Part shown: piece after piece, positions 1 through 7,893 of the stretch
How positions within the stretch are numbered: the stretch's first letter is position 1
Layout of the letters: each line of letters starts with the position of its first letter
Source: Acidimicrobiales bacterium
GTDB lineage: Bacteria > Actinomycetota > Acidimicrobiia > Acidimicrobiales > Aldehydirespiratoraceae
NCBI GenBank assembly: GCA_029246685.1
Contig: JAQWMR010000006.1
Location: 1 to 64,000 of the forward strand
DNA: 64,000 bases
Direction of reading: 5' to 3'
Position numbers and translations under genes: made by a program
The notes under the pieces: generated by a model
Database searches by the model: none
Seen by the model: only the letters and a program-made list of their open reading frames with translations
Told to the model about the DNA's origin: nothing

Positions 1-168
1 ACACGCATCGACGGTGGCCTGCAGCCGGTCCGTCCGACGTGCGCAGACACCGACGACGGCGCCACGGCGGGCGAACGCCCGCGCCGTCGCCGCGCCGATA
101 CCGGATGACGCCCCCGTCACCAGGACCCGGAGGCCGGCCAGGTCGAGCGCCGCCGTCACCCGCGGCAC
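1..168 (-). CDS. SDR family oxidoreductase, N-terminal part (runs off the left edge)
   Basis: The first 56 codons of a short-chain dehydrogenase/reductase are visible. A typical Rossmann start ends in VTGASSGIGAAT, the NAD(P)-binding TGxxxGIG motif, followed by a strand ending VGVCARR, which hints at NADP preference. The catalytic Tyr-x-x-x-Lys lies outside the window. I chose the GTG at 168 because an AGGAGG ribosome site at 174-179 lies 5 nt upstream; an in-frame GTG at 159 is an alternative. It follows the stop codon of the monooxygenase gene directly, so it is probably the last visible gene of the leftward operon starting near 3.6 kb. The substrate cannot be inferred. Confidence 0.85.
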   Translation of the reverse strand, partial: MPRVTAALDLAGLRVLVTGASSGIGAATARAFARRGAVVGVCARRTDRLQATVDAC

Positions 169-1956
169 CTATTCCTCCTGGGAGGCGTGGAGCCTGCGGA
201 CGCCGGTGGTGCCGCCTTCGGCTCGCCATCGAGCGAGATGATCCGCGTAGCCACTCACATTCCCCGGGTACACGACGCTGCGGGCGAGCTGCTCGCTCAT
301 CCCCTGCTCGCCATTGAAGTAGCTGGGCGTGCAGGTCGCCATGTAGTCGCCTCCCTCGGCAGCCTTGCGCCAGAGAAACTGGAGCCACTCGTCCTCGGCC
401 TCCGGCTCGGGCTCGATTGCCACGACGTCATCCTCGAGGCTCGACGCCACGATCCAGGCGACATGGGCGGTCGCCTCGGTGATGAAGTGTACGAAGTTGC
501 TCGACGACGATGCCTGAGCGATGGCGACGAACAGGAGGTTGGGGAAGCCGGCCGTCTGGTTGCCGTGGAGCGTGTGGGCACCATCGGCCCATCGCTCCGA
601 CAGCGTCACTCCCCCGCGCCCGACGGGATCGAAGCCGAGTCGACGGACGACCGGCGTGGTGACCTCGAAGCCCGAGGCGAAGATCAGGAGGTCGACGTCG
701 TACACGCTGCCGTCGACGATCGGTCCACCCGTTCCGACCTCGGCGACACCTGCTCCGTCAGTGTCCACCAGGTGCACGTTCGGTTCGTTGAACGCGGGCA
801 GGTACTCGTCGTGGAAACACACCCGCTTGCAGTGCTTGCCGTACCACGGCTTCAACTTCTCGGCCGTCGCCGGATCGTCGACCATGGCGTCGACGCGGTC
901 GCGGAGACGCTGCATGACCTCGAAGTCGAGGAGGTCGAGTTCCTTCTGCTCCTCAGGCGAGTCGACCCGCTGTTGGAGGTTGTCCCACATGAGGTCGATC
1001 CACCCGTCGTCCACCAGGCACGGCGATGGTTGCTCACCACTCACCGCGGCGGTGAAGTTCCGCATGCGCTCGGTCTGCCATCCGGACTGGAGGGAACGAA
1101 ACCACTGCTCGTCAGTCGGCCCATTTCGCCGCACGGCCACGGTGGCAGGCGTTCGTTGGAACACGAAGACCTCGGCCGCATCACGCGCCAGCTGCGGGAC
1201 GAGCTGCACCGCTGTCGCGCCGGTACCGACGATGCCGACGCGTTTGTCGGCGAGCTCGGTCATCGGCTCCGTGGGGCTGCCGCCGGTGAACGCATAGTCC
1301 CATCGAGCCGTGTGGAACGTGCGCCCCGTGTAGGAACCGACGCCGGGGATTCCCGGCAGCTTCGCCTTGTGGAGCAGCCCGCCAGCGGCGACGAAAAAGC
1401 GGGCGCGCAACTGGTCCCCACGCGTCGTCGTGATCAGCCAACGGTGCTCGTCGTCGCTCCAGGCGGCCGTCTCGATCTCGGTCTGGAACAGCGCATGCTC
1501 GTAGAGCCCGAAGTGGGTGCCGATGCGCTGGCAGTGCTCGAAGATCTCGGGTGCCGTCGCGTACTTCTCGGTGGGCATGTAGCCCGTCTCCTCGAGGAAC
1601 GGCATGTAGATGTATGACTCGACGTCGCAGCGGCACCCGGGATAGCGATTCCAGTACCACGTGCCGCCGAAGTCGCCGCCCTTCTCGATCATCCGGTACG
1701 ACTCGACGCCCCGGCGCCCGAGCTCGACGGCGGTGAGCATTCCGGAGAATCCGCCGCCGAGGATGACGGCGTCCGTGTCCTCCACGATCGACTCGCGGGC
1801 GAAGTCGGGGTCGGCATACGGGTCACGGTCGAACTGCTCGTGCTGCCCGTCGAGCAGGACATACTGATCGAGTCCGTCGGGCCGGATGCGCTTCGCTCGC
1901 TCCGTCGCGTAGCGCTCCTGGGCGGCCCGCAGCGCGTTGACCGCGTCGTCGGTCAT
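169..1956 (-). CDS. Flavin-dependent Baeyer-Villiger-type monooxygenase
   Basis: A 595-residue FAD/NADPH monooxygenase. An FAD-binding GGGFSG lies near residues 67-72 and a second dinucleotide motif, GTGATAVQ, in the middle. Between them sits TGRTFHTARWD, which fits the Baeyer-Villiger fingerprint FxGxxxHxxxW, with Y-T-G replacing F-x-G. The family inserts oxygen next to a ketone to give an ester or lactone, or oxidises heteroatoms. I chose the ATG at 1956, which overlaps the stop of the upstream amidohydrolase gene by 4 bp (ATGA); a longer reading from 2010 lacks this coupling. It is the third gene of the operon MerB-like, amidohydrolase, BVMO, SDR. Lactone formation followed by hydrolysis would be a coherent ketone ring-opening route, but the substrate is unknown. 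Confidence 0.9.
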   Translation of the reverse strand: MTDDAVNALRAAQERYATERAKRIRPDGLDQYVLLDGQHEQFDRDPYADPDFARESIVEDTDAVILGGGFSGMLTAVELGRRGVESYRMIEKGGDFGGTWYWNRYPGCRCDVESYIYMPFLEETGYMPTEKYATAPEIFEHCQRIGTHFGLYEHALFQTEIETAAWSDDEHRWLITTTRGDQLRARFFVAAGGLLHKAKLPGIPGVGSYTGRTFHTARWDYAFTGGSPTEPMTELADKRVGIVGTGATAVQLVPQLARDAAEVFVFQRTPATVAVRRNGPTDEQWFRSLQSGWQTERMRNFTAAVSGEQPSPCLVDDGWIDLMWDNLQQRVDSPEEQKELDLLDFEVMQRLRDRVDAMVDDPATAEKLKPWYGKHCKRVCFHDEYLPAFNEPNVHLVDTDGAGVAEVGTGGPIVDGSVYDVDLLIFASGFEVTTPVVRRLGFDPVGRGGVTLSERWADGAHTLHGNQTAGFPNLLFVAIAQASSSSNFVHFITEATAHVAWIVASSLEDDVVAIEPEPEAEDEWLQFLWRKAAEGGDYMATCTPSYFNGEQGMSEQLARSVVYPGNVSGYADHLARWRAEGGTTGVRRLHASQEE

Positions 1957-2846
1957 GCGGGTTCCAGCCCGAGCACGCGCATCGCGTTCCCCCGCAGGAA
2001 CTTGGGCCACACATGGTCACGGAACGGCACGCCCATCATGTCGGTCATGATTCGCTCGACCGTCAGCCCAGCCGGGAAGTATCCGGCATACATGATCTTG
2101 TCGGCGCCGCGGGTATTGGCGTAGTCGATGATCGCCTTCGGATAGTGCTTGGGAGCGAACGCCGACGGCATGTAATGGAGGTTGGGCCACTTGAGCATCA
2201 GCTTCACGGCCAGGTCCTCCCAGGGCTCGGCGCCGTGTCGCATGATCAGCTTGAGCTCGGGGAAGTCGTAGCAGACGATGTCGAAGCGCTCGACGTGCTG
2301 GCATGCGCTCGGCAGCCGCGGCCCGGCGATGCCAGCGTTCACGACCATCGCGATGTCGAGCTCGACGGCGGTGGCGTAGAGGGGATACATCTTCGGGTCA
2401 TCGACCGGTACCTGCGGCAGGCACCCGGCGGGGAAGACGCTGACCGCCTTCAGGTCGTGGTCCGCCACCGCATCACGAACGGTCCGGACGGCACCCATGA
2501 CATCGTTGGGGTCCACCTCGATGATGTAGTTCACACGGCCGGGGTGACGCTTCGCCGCCTCGACGCTGGTGTCGCTCAGCCCGAACAGACCCTGCTCGAT
2601 CCCGTGCTTGTCCATCTCGGTGAAGGTGATGTCGATCGGGTCGGCCGTCTCGAGATCGACTTCGTCGGGCACGCCCTTGAACATGTAGCCGGCGGGCATC
2701 GAGAGGTCGGACGAAGCATCGTCCTTCACCCCGCGGACCATTTTCGCGTAGGTGGCCGCCTTATCGGTGAAGGGGAACCCGATCATCAGGTCGATGATCC
2801 CGATGTCGGTCGGCATGTTGGAGATTGTCTGGTCAGCCACGCTCAT
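1953..2846 (-). CDS. Amidohydrolase family 2 (TIM-barrel) protein without the N-terminal HxH
   Basis: A 297-residue protein resembling Amidohydro_2 metal-dependent hydrolases and decarboxylases. The sequence carries the LKLIMRHGAEPWEDL strand and a C-terminal DKIMYAGYFPAG segment typical of the family. The first barrel strand reads IGIIDLMIGFPF, where members usually have a metal-binding HxH, so metal coordination may be reduced or different. I recall a mycobacterial subgroup with the same IDLM start, so this may be a subfamily trait rather than decay. Its ATG overlaps the stop of the MerB-like gene by 4 bp and its stop overlaps the BVMO start by 4 bp, so it is translationally coupled on both sides. 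Confidence 0.85.
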   Translation of the reverse strand: MSVADQTISNMPTDIGIIDLMIGFPFTDKAATYAKMVRGVKDDASSDLSMPAGYMFKGVPDEVDLETADPIDITFTEMDKHGIEQGLFGLSDTSVEAAKRHPGRVNYIIEVDPNDVMGAVRTVRDAVADHDLKAVSVFPAGCLPQVPVDDPKMYPLYATAVELDIAMVVNAGIAGPRLPSACQHVERFDIVCYDFPELKLIMRHGAEPWEDLAVKLMLKWPNLHYMPSAFAPKHYPKAIIDYANTRGADKIMYAGYFPAGLTVERIMTDMMGVPFRDHVWPKFLRGNAMRVLGLEPA

Positions 2847-3562
2847 CCTCCCCAGTTGGTGACGTCGACACCGAGGCCACGCACACCCTCAAGGACTGAA
2901 CCCGGGTCCATGCGCTCACTCGGCTTGGTGTAGGTCCACATCCGCTCGCCCACGGCGCCGGAGACAAAGGTGAGCGCCTGGTCGAGCGTGAACACGACTC
3001 CGCGTCGGCAGACCTCCTTCTCGAACCGTTCGGCGTGCTCCTCGTCCTTGACGAAGTTCATCGAGTCGCACTGGATCATCAGATCGTTGTTGAACCAGTC
3101 GTAGGGCGACGTGCTGACATGAAGCAGCAACGGATCCGCCTCGACCACCTTCCCGCTTACGGCCGTGAACGAGATCGGCTCCATGCAGCACATGCAGTAG
3201 CTGTCGAGCCGACACTCCTTGCCCTCGAAGGGCGGCATGTTCGAGAAGGCGACGGCCTCCATCGAGCAGCCCGCGTAGCTGTGGAACTCCCCGTCGACAT
3301 AGGCCTTCACCTGGGTCGGGAACGACGCGAAGGGCTGGAACCGGAGCACCGGACAGTTCATGGAGTCGGGGTCGATCGTGCAGGCGATGCCGAGCGCGAG
3401 TTCCTTGTAGAGCTGGATGGCCTCGCGTCGGTCGAAGCCGAGGGTCTCCTTGACGTCTCGGAGGTTCGGACCGTGACCGTTGGCGCACCAGTGCTCGTAG
3501 TTGAATTGACGAAGCGCCAGAGCGGGCTCGGTGAACTCGAAGAACGGGACGTAGTGCGGCAT
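2843..3562 (-). CDS. Alkylmercury lyase (MerB)-like protein
   Basis: A 239-residue protein whose C-terminal two thirds resemble the MerB organomercurial lyase fold. It has GCSMEAVAF (MerB Cys96 region), a cysteine-rich LDSYCMCCMEPISF segment (the family's SxCxxTGxPI), and IQCDSMNFVKDEEHAERF (the Cys159 region). In my by-eye alignment both catalytic cysteines are kept, while the catalytic Asp99 is replaced by Glu. A shorter sequence in front carries an unfamiliar MPHYVPFFEFTEP start. No merA, merR or mercury transporter is nearby, so a role in organic catabolism is at least as likely as mercury resistance. The ATG at 3562 follows a GAGAGG site, and the gene is the first intact one of the leftward operon. 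Confidence 0.65.
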   Translation of the reverse strand: MPHYVPFFEFTEPALALRQFNYEHWCANGHGPNLRDVKETLGFDRREAIQLYKELALGIACTIDPDSMNCPVLRFQPFASFPTQVKAYVDGEFHSYAGCSMEAVAFSNMPPFEGKECRLDSYCMCCMEPISFTAVSGKVVEADPLLLHVSTSPYDWFNNDLMIQCDSMNFVKDEEHAERFEKEVCRRGVVFTLDQALTFVSGAVGERMWTYTKPSERMDPGSVLEGVRGLGVDVTNWGG

Positions 3563-3588
3563 GTGTGGTCCTCTCTCTCGGCTTCGGG

Positions 3589-3675
3589 TCAGTCGCGCCG
3601 GAACGCGCGGTACTGCTCGTGGTTGCCGGCGGGACAGTCCGCCGAGATGATCGTGTAGTGGTCGGTGGCGCTCAT
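3589..3675 (-). pseudogene. 28-codon N-terminal remnant of an amidohydrolase
   Basis: A short reading frame with a good ribosome site (GGGAGA) encodes 28 residues and then stops at TGA. Its start, MSATDHYTIISADCPAG, matches the usual first strand of actinobacterial amidohydrolases (YTVISADCHAG), with the metal-ligand His replaced by Pro. The normal continuation is absent and the MerB-like gene starts 27 nt downstream. It looks like the stub left after deletion of an amidohydrolase gene. It now serves as the operon leader, and a role as a short leader peptide cannot be excluded. Confidence 0.55.
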
Positions 3676-3712
3676 TGCGTTCTCTCCCGTGACGCGGACG
3701 CGTGTGAACGAT

Positions 3713-3729
3713 CATAGTCTCAAACTATG
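3713..3729. promoter_or_regulatory. Operator-like dyad CATAG-N7-CTATG (copy 1)
   Basis: A perfect inverted repeat CATAGTCTCAAACTATG lies between the leftward operon (first start codon at 3675) and the divergent phosphotransferase gene (start 3805). A further half-site CATAG lies at 3733-3737. The same dyad with the same 7-nt spacer occurs at 5768-5784 beside a TetR gene, which points to that TetR protein as the ligand-responsive regulator of both sides. Binding is inferred, not shown. Confidence 0.7.
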
Positions 3730-3804
3730 CTCCATAGTCCAGTGCTGCTACGGTCGACGTGACGCTCTGTCGACGAGACAGCCGAACTCTTGGGGGTTCC
3801 CGAC

Positions 3805-5154
3805 ATGATGTCATCAGAGTCGTTGGCCGGTGCCGACGACAGCATCACGCGTTGGTTCGAGGACGAGTTCGGCGGCACTGTCGTCGAGCTGGCCCGTCAG
3901 ACCCGGTGGCGACCGGTCTGGTTCGCCACGGTCGACAAGGACGGCGAGCGCCACGAGCTCGTCGTACGTGGCGATCGCACCGACATGCCGCTCATCTTCC
4001 CCCTGCGGCACGAGATGACCTTCCAGAAGCTCCTCGGCGACCACGGCATCCCCGTCGCCACCGTGCGGGGGTGGATCGACGAACCCGAGGCCTACGTCAT
4101 GGACATGGTCGCCGGTCAGGAGCACTTCCCCGACACGCCCGACGACGAGCGCGACGCCGCGGTCGACGACTACCTCGCCATCCTGTCTCGCCTCCATGCA
4201 CTCCCAATCGAACCTTTCGTCGACGCCGGCATCCGTCGCGCCGGCGACCCATCGCAGTCCGGGATGATCGGCCTCGACCGCTACGAGGTGCACTATCGCT
4301 CGCTCAAGCAAAACCCCGACCCGTTTCTCGAGTTCACGACGGGGTGGCTCCGCCGCAACCCGGTCGACTCCAAGGGCAGGGAAGCGCCGATCGTGTGGGA
4401 CTCGGGTCAGTTCCACCACGCCGATGGCGGGATTGTCGCCGTGCTGGATCTCGAGCTCGCCCACGTCGGCGATCCGATGATGGACCTCGCGGCGTGGCGC
4501 ATGCGCGACACAATCGTCGGCTACGGCGACTTCGCGAAGCTCTATGCGCGCTACGAGGAACTGTCGGGCACGCCGATCGACCTCGCGGCGATCCGCTGGC
4601 ACCACATGCACTTCACTCTCTCCAACCTGCTGGCGATGAGCCACGCGTTGAAGGACCCGTCACCAGCATCGGACCTGATGACGAACGTTCAGTGGTGCTA
4701 CGAGACCAACCTGTTCGCCACCGAGGCCTGGGCCGAGGAGCTCGCTATCGACCTCCCGACGATCGACATGCCCGAGCCGCGGACGTCGGAGGCAGACCGG
4801 GGCCACATGCACATGGTGCGAGCCCTGCGCAACATCTCGACCGACGACCAGTTCGTACAACACGAACTGAGGACGCTCTTTCGCCTGGCCCGCCATCTCC
4901 AGCGTCGCGACGAGATCGGCGACGCCGTGGCCGAGGCCGATCTCGACGATCTCGAGACGCTGCTCGGCACCCGGCCCGACACATGGCGCGAGGGCGAGGC
5001 GAAGCTCGAGGCGTTCGTTCTCGACGACACGACCGGCGCCCACGACGAAGCGCTCGTCCGCCTCTTCCACGCCCGAAACCTGCGGGCGCACATGCTGCTC
5101 GGCCCGGCCGGATCGGCCATGGCCCACCACCACACGATCCAGCCGTTCAAATGA
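3805..5154 (+). CDS. APH/choline-kinase-fold phosphotransferase family protein
   Basis: A 449-residue protein with a kinase-like fold resembling aminoglycoside phosphotransferases and the ACAD10-type kinases often found in acyl-CoA catabolic loci. The metal-binding region VLDLELAHVGDPMMDLA is clearly conserved. The catalytic loop, usually HGDYxxxN, reads VWDSGQFHHADG, so the aspartate is present but the preceding His and the Asn are altered. The C-terminal about 150 residues form an extra helical region. I chose ATG 3805 after a GGGGG tract; an in-frame TTG at 3790 and ATG at 3808 are alternatives. It is divergent from the MerB-like operon across the CATAG dyad, which suggests co-regulation with it. 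The substrate is unknown. Confidence 0.8.
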   Translation: MMSSESLAGADDSITRWFEDEFGGTVVELARQTRWRPVWFATVDKDGERHELVVRGDRTDMPLIFPLRHEMTFQKLLGDHGIPVATVRGWIDEPEAYVMDMVAGQEHFPDTPDDERDAAVDDYLAILSRLHALPIEPFVDAGIRRAGDPSQSGMIGLDRYEVHYRSLKQNPDPFLEFTTGWLRRNPVDSKGREAPIVWDSGQFHHADGGIVAVLDLELAHVGDPMMDLAAWRMRDTIVGYGDFAKLYARYEELSGTPIDLAAIRWHHMHFTLSNLLAMSHALKDPSPASDLMTNVQWCYETNLFATEAWAEELAIDLPTIDMPEPRTSEADRGHMHMVRALRNISTDDQFVQHELRTLFRLARHLQRRDEIGDAVAEADLDDLETLLGTRPDTWREGEAKLEAFVLDDTTGAHDEALVRLFHARNLRAHMLLGPAGSAMAHHHTIQPFK

Positions 5155-5173
5155 CGCCGCGAAGCGACGAGCG

Positions 5174-5740
5174 CTATTCGGCGAGTGAACGCAGCCCGGC
5201 GAGGAGAACGTCGACGACAACGTCGAAGCTCTCGGCCGGTGAGGGCCCGATGCTGCTCGTGAGCTCGAGCTGCGAAAACCCGTGCAGACCGCTGCGCAGG
5301 GCACGGCCGGCGTTTGCAAGACGGTCGTCGGGGATGCCGAGCGTCGAGAGAATCGCGCCTGCCGGGATGGTCATGCCCTCGACCACCGCACGATGCTCGT
5401 CGCCACGGTGCGGAACCGGCCGCAACGTCGCCTGATAGCGGCCGCCGTGCTCGATGACGTAGGTGCGCCACGCGTGCGCGTAGGCGCGGATCGCGTCCTC
5501 GCCGACCTTGGCCACGACGCTGTCACACAGCGTTGATGCAAAGTCGGCCGTGGTGACGAGGGCCAGCTCGTCGAGTAGGTCATCGAGTCCGTCGAGGTGG
5601 TTGTAGAGCGACGGCGCCTTGCATTCGGCTGCTGCGGCAACGCTCGCGAGGCTCACTGCTGGCAGGCCCTGGTTGTCGGCGATCTCCAACGCGAGATCAA
5701 CGACGACCGAGCGGGATAGGCGACGCGTTGTCCGGGGCAC
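5174..5740 (-). CDS. TetR family transcriptional regulator (WHG-type C-terminal domain)
   Basis: A 188-residue one-component repressor. The N-terminal helix-turn-helix spans roughly residues 20-50 (SLASVAAAAECKAPSLYNHL). The C-terminal ligand-binding part contains YAHAWRTYVIEHGGRY, which recalls the TetR_C_33/WHG family. I chose the GTG at 5740; an in-frame ATG at 5770 would begin inside the CATAG-N7-CTATG dyad and has no ribosome site. The dyad at 5768-5784 covers its own promoter region and that of the divergent DegT-like operon, and an identical-spacing dyad lies at 3713-3729. It is therefore the probable autoregulated repressor of the whole 0-10.5 kb island. Its gene converges with the phosphotransferase gene, with an 19-bp gap. 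Confidence 0.88.
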   Translation of the reverse strand: MPRTTRRLSRSVVVDLALEIADNQGLPAVSLASVAAAAECKAPSLYNHLDGLDDLLDELALVTTADFASTLCDSVVAKVGEDAIRAYAHAWRTYVIEHGGRYQATLRPVPHRGDEHRAVVEGMTIPAGAILSTLGIPDDRLANAGRALRSGLHGFSQLELTSSIGPSPAESFDVVVDVLLAGLRSLAE

Positions 5741-5767
5741 GTCCCGGACTGTACACGAGCCATGCTG

Positions 5768-5784
5768 CATAGGTGTTAACTATG
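5768..5784. promoter_or_regulatory. Operator-like dyad CATAG-N7-CTATG (copy 2)
   Basis: The inverted repeat CATAGGTGTTAACTATG, extendable by one pair to GCATAG/CTATGC, lies between the TetR gene and the divergent PLP-enzyme gene starting at 5817. The arms and the 7-nt spacer length are the same as in the dyad at 3713-3729, while the spacer sequence differs, as expected for a TetR dimer site. It should control both the regulator and the rightward operon. Confidence 0.72.
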
Positions 5785-5816
5785 CATGTTAGTTTTTGAC
5801 TGCTAGGGTCGCATCT

Positions 5817-7019
5817 ATGAACCTTCCACCATCTGGGGCACACGGAGACGAGCGGGAGATCGAGGCGGTCGTTGCGGTGATGCGCGGCAACCCGACTCTC
5901 GACATCGGCGAGGCGACCGAGGCACTCGAACAGCGCACCGCCGAACTGCTCTCGAAGCAGCACGGCCTGATGGTGAACTCGGGCTCCTCCGCGCTGCGGA
6001 TCGCGATCGACCTCCTCCACCTCGAGCGAGGTGATGAGATCCTCACCTCACCTCTCTGCTTCTCGACCGACATCGCCCCGATGGTGCAGTCGGGCATCGT
6101 GCCGGTCTTCGCGGACATCACGCCCAACACGTACCAGATCGACACCGATGGCATCGAGGCGATGATCGGCCCGCGGACCAAGGCGATCCTCGTCCCGAAC
6201 CTCTGCGGCAACTGCCCCGACTGGGACGCCATTCGAGCCGTCGCCGACACCCACGGCCTGATGGTGATCGAGGACTCCGCCGACGTGCTCGACAGCTGGC
6301 AGCGCGGCACCCGAACGGGCACCCGCAGCGACATCACGATCACGAGCTACGCCCGCTCCCACGCGATGACGGCGGGCGGCACCGGCGGACTGGTCGGCGT
6401 GAACGATCCCGACCTCTACAACGAAGCTCTCTCGTTGCGCCGATGGGGACGACGCTCGGAGGAGTACCTTTTCGGCACTCGCAAGGACGAGGGCATCGAG
6501 CGATTCGGCAGTCTCGCCGACGGCACGCCGTACGACCTGATCTTCACGTTCGACACGATCGGCTACAACTTCGAGCCGAACGAGCTGAGCGCGGCCTACG
6601 GCCTGGTCCAGATCGACAAACTCCCGGGCTTCAACGAGCAGCGCCGGTCCAACTGGGCAAAGCTGAACGACCACGTCGCCGAGCGTGACGGCGTCACTGG
6701 CGGCGACACCACCGAGGACACCGACACCACGTGGATGCGATTCTGTTTCACGCTCGACGACGACTTCGCCCTCGGGCGCAATGAGGTCCAACAATTTCTT
6801 GCCGGCCGAGGCGTCAGCACGCGCATGGTGTGGACCGGCAACATCCTGCGCCAGCCCGCGTTCGCCGAGATCGAACATCGTCAGCCGGAGGGCGGCCTGC
6901 CCAACTGTGACCGCATGATGGACCGCTCCCTCGCCCTGCCTATCTACCACGCGCTCAACGCCGACCACATGGGCTACATCTGCGAGCAGGTCGACGAGCT
7001 GCTCGCCACGGTGTCGTGA
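5817..7019 (+). CDS. DegT/DnrJ/EryC1-fold PLP enzyme of the histidine (ColD/RfbH dehydrase) type
   Basis: A 400-residue fold-type I PLP protein of the DegT/StrS family. The substrate and cofactor loop NSGSSALRIAIDLL and the EDSADVLDS strand are typical. At the position of the Schiff-base lysine (SFHxxK in aminotransferases) it reads SYARSHAMTAGGTGG, with histidine instead of lysine. That replacement is known from ColD and the CDP-sugar 3-dehydrase E1/RfbH, which remove a 3-hydroxyl group rather than transaminate. No ferredoxin-like E1 reductase is nearby, so a ColD-like mode seems more likely than an RfbH-like one. ATG 5817 was preferred to a TTG at 5796. The stop overlaps the next start (TGATG), so it heads a coupled operon behind the TetR dyad. 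Confidence 0.82.
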   Translation: MNLPPSGAHGDEREIEAVVAVMRGNPTLDIGEATEALEQRTAELLSKQHGLMVNSGSSALRIAIDLLHLERGDEILTSPLCFSTDIAPMVQSGIVPVFADITPNTYQIDTDGIEAMIGPRTKAILVPNLCGNCPDWDAIRAVADTHGLMVIEDSADVLDSWQRGTRTGTRSDITITSYARSHAMTAGGTGGLVGVNDPDLYNEALSLRRWGRRSEEYLFGTRKDEGIERFGSLADGTPYDLIFTFDTIGYNFEPNELSAAYGLVQIDKLPGFNEQRRSNWAKLNDHVAERDGVTGGDTTEDTDTTWMRFCFTLDDDFALGRNEVQQFLAGRGVSTRMVWTGNILRQPAFAEIEHRQPEGGLPNCDRMMDRSLALPIYHALNADHMGYICEQVDELLATVS

Positions 7020-7879
7020 TGCCCGTCGCACTCGTCACCGGAGCCAGCCGCGGGATCGGCGCCGGAATCGCACAACGACTCGCGGCCGAGGGCTGTGCCG
7101 TGGCCTGTGTCGCCCGCACCCTCGCCGATGACGAGTCCCACCTCGGGGGTTCGCTGAACACCACGGTGGAGAAGCTCCGGGCCTCCGGAGCGACAGCACA
7201 CGCGATCGTCGCCGACCTGTCGAGCCCGGACTTCGACGCCGACGCGGTCGTCGCCGAGGCGGAGTCCGAACTCGGACCCCTCGACTATCTCGTCAACAAC
7301 GCGGCCGCGGCGTTCTACCCCTCCTACCTCGAGATGACCCGCAAACGCATCGAGATCTCGTTTCGGGTCAACGTGATGGCACCGTGGCTCCTGGCGCAGG
7401 CAGCGGTGCCGGAGATGGTCGAACGAGGCCACGGATCGGTCCTGAACCTCACCTCGCAGACAGCGGACATGCCGGAGGGACCACCGTTCTCGGTGTCCCC
7501 GCAGATCGGCGGCGCCAGTGCCTACGGCGGGTCGAAGGCATGGCTGAACCGGGCGACGGTGGGGGCCGCGGCGGAGCTCTACGGCACCGGCGTGTCGCTC
7601 AACTGCCTCACGCCCGACACCTCTGTCGCCACGGAGGGCAGCACGTCGCTCGTCGACCTGTCGGAATACCCCATGGAACCGATCGACACAATGGCCGAGA
7701 GCGCATGGCGGCTCCTGACCGGCGACCACGCCGACTACACCGGCAGGGTCGAATACAGCCTGTCATTCCTCCATCGAGAGAACGGGCCGGTTCGCACGCT
7801 CGCCGCCGACGCATTGCTGGAGGGTTGGCAACCCGACGACCTCCTCGTGGAGCATCTCCACCATCCGAGAATCGACTGA
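7019..7879 (+). CDS. SDR family oxidoreductase
   Basis: A 286-residue short-chain dehydrogenase. The cofactor motif TGASRGIG lies at residues 7-14, NNAAA follows strand 4, and the catalytic pair appears in ASAYGGSKAW (Tyr-x-x-x-Lys). It is about 35 residues longer than a minimal SDR, with an insertion before the catalytic serine region (MPEGPPFSVSPQIGG). Its start overlaps the stop of the PLP-enzyme gene by one base. It probably reduces or oxidises the product of that enzyme or of the following sugar-type oxidoreductases; the real substrate is unknown. Confidence 0.88.
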   Translation: MPVALVTGASRGIGAGIAQRLAAEGCAVACVARTLADDESHLGGSLNTTVEKLRASGATAHAIVADLSSPDFDADAVVAEAESELGPLDYLVNNAAAAFYPSYLEMTRKRIEISFRVNVMAPWLLAQAAVPEMVERGHGSVLNLTSQTADMPEGPPFSVSPQIGGASAYGGSKAWLNRATVGAAAELYGTGVSLNCLTPDTSVATEGSTSLVDLSEYPMEPIDTMAESAWRLLTGDHADYTGRVEYSLSFLHRENGPVRTLAADALLEGWQPDDLLVEHLHHPRID

Positions 7880-7893
7880 GGAAGGACTCAGCC

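Noticed and set aside
187..1617. Long open frame on the plus strand opposite the first BVMO
   Set aside because: It is the complementary-frame shadow of a well-conserved flavoprotein; its translation is dominated by Arg, Val, Glu and His and shows no domain.
2013..2933. Plus-strand frame of 306 codons opposite the amidohydrolase
   Set aside because: Shadow of a convincing leftward gene with coupled starts and stops.
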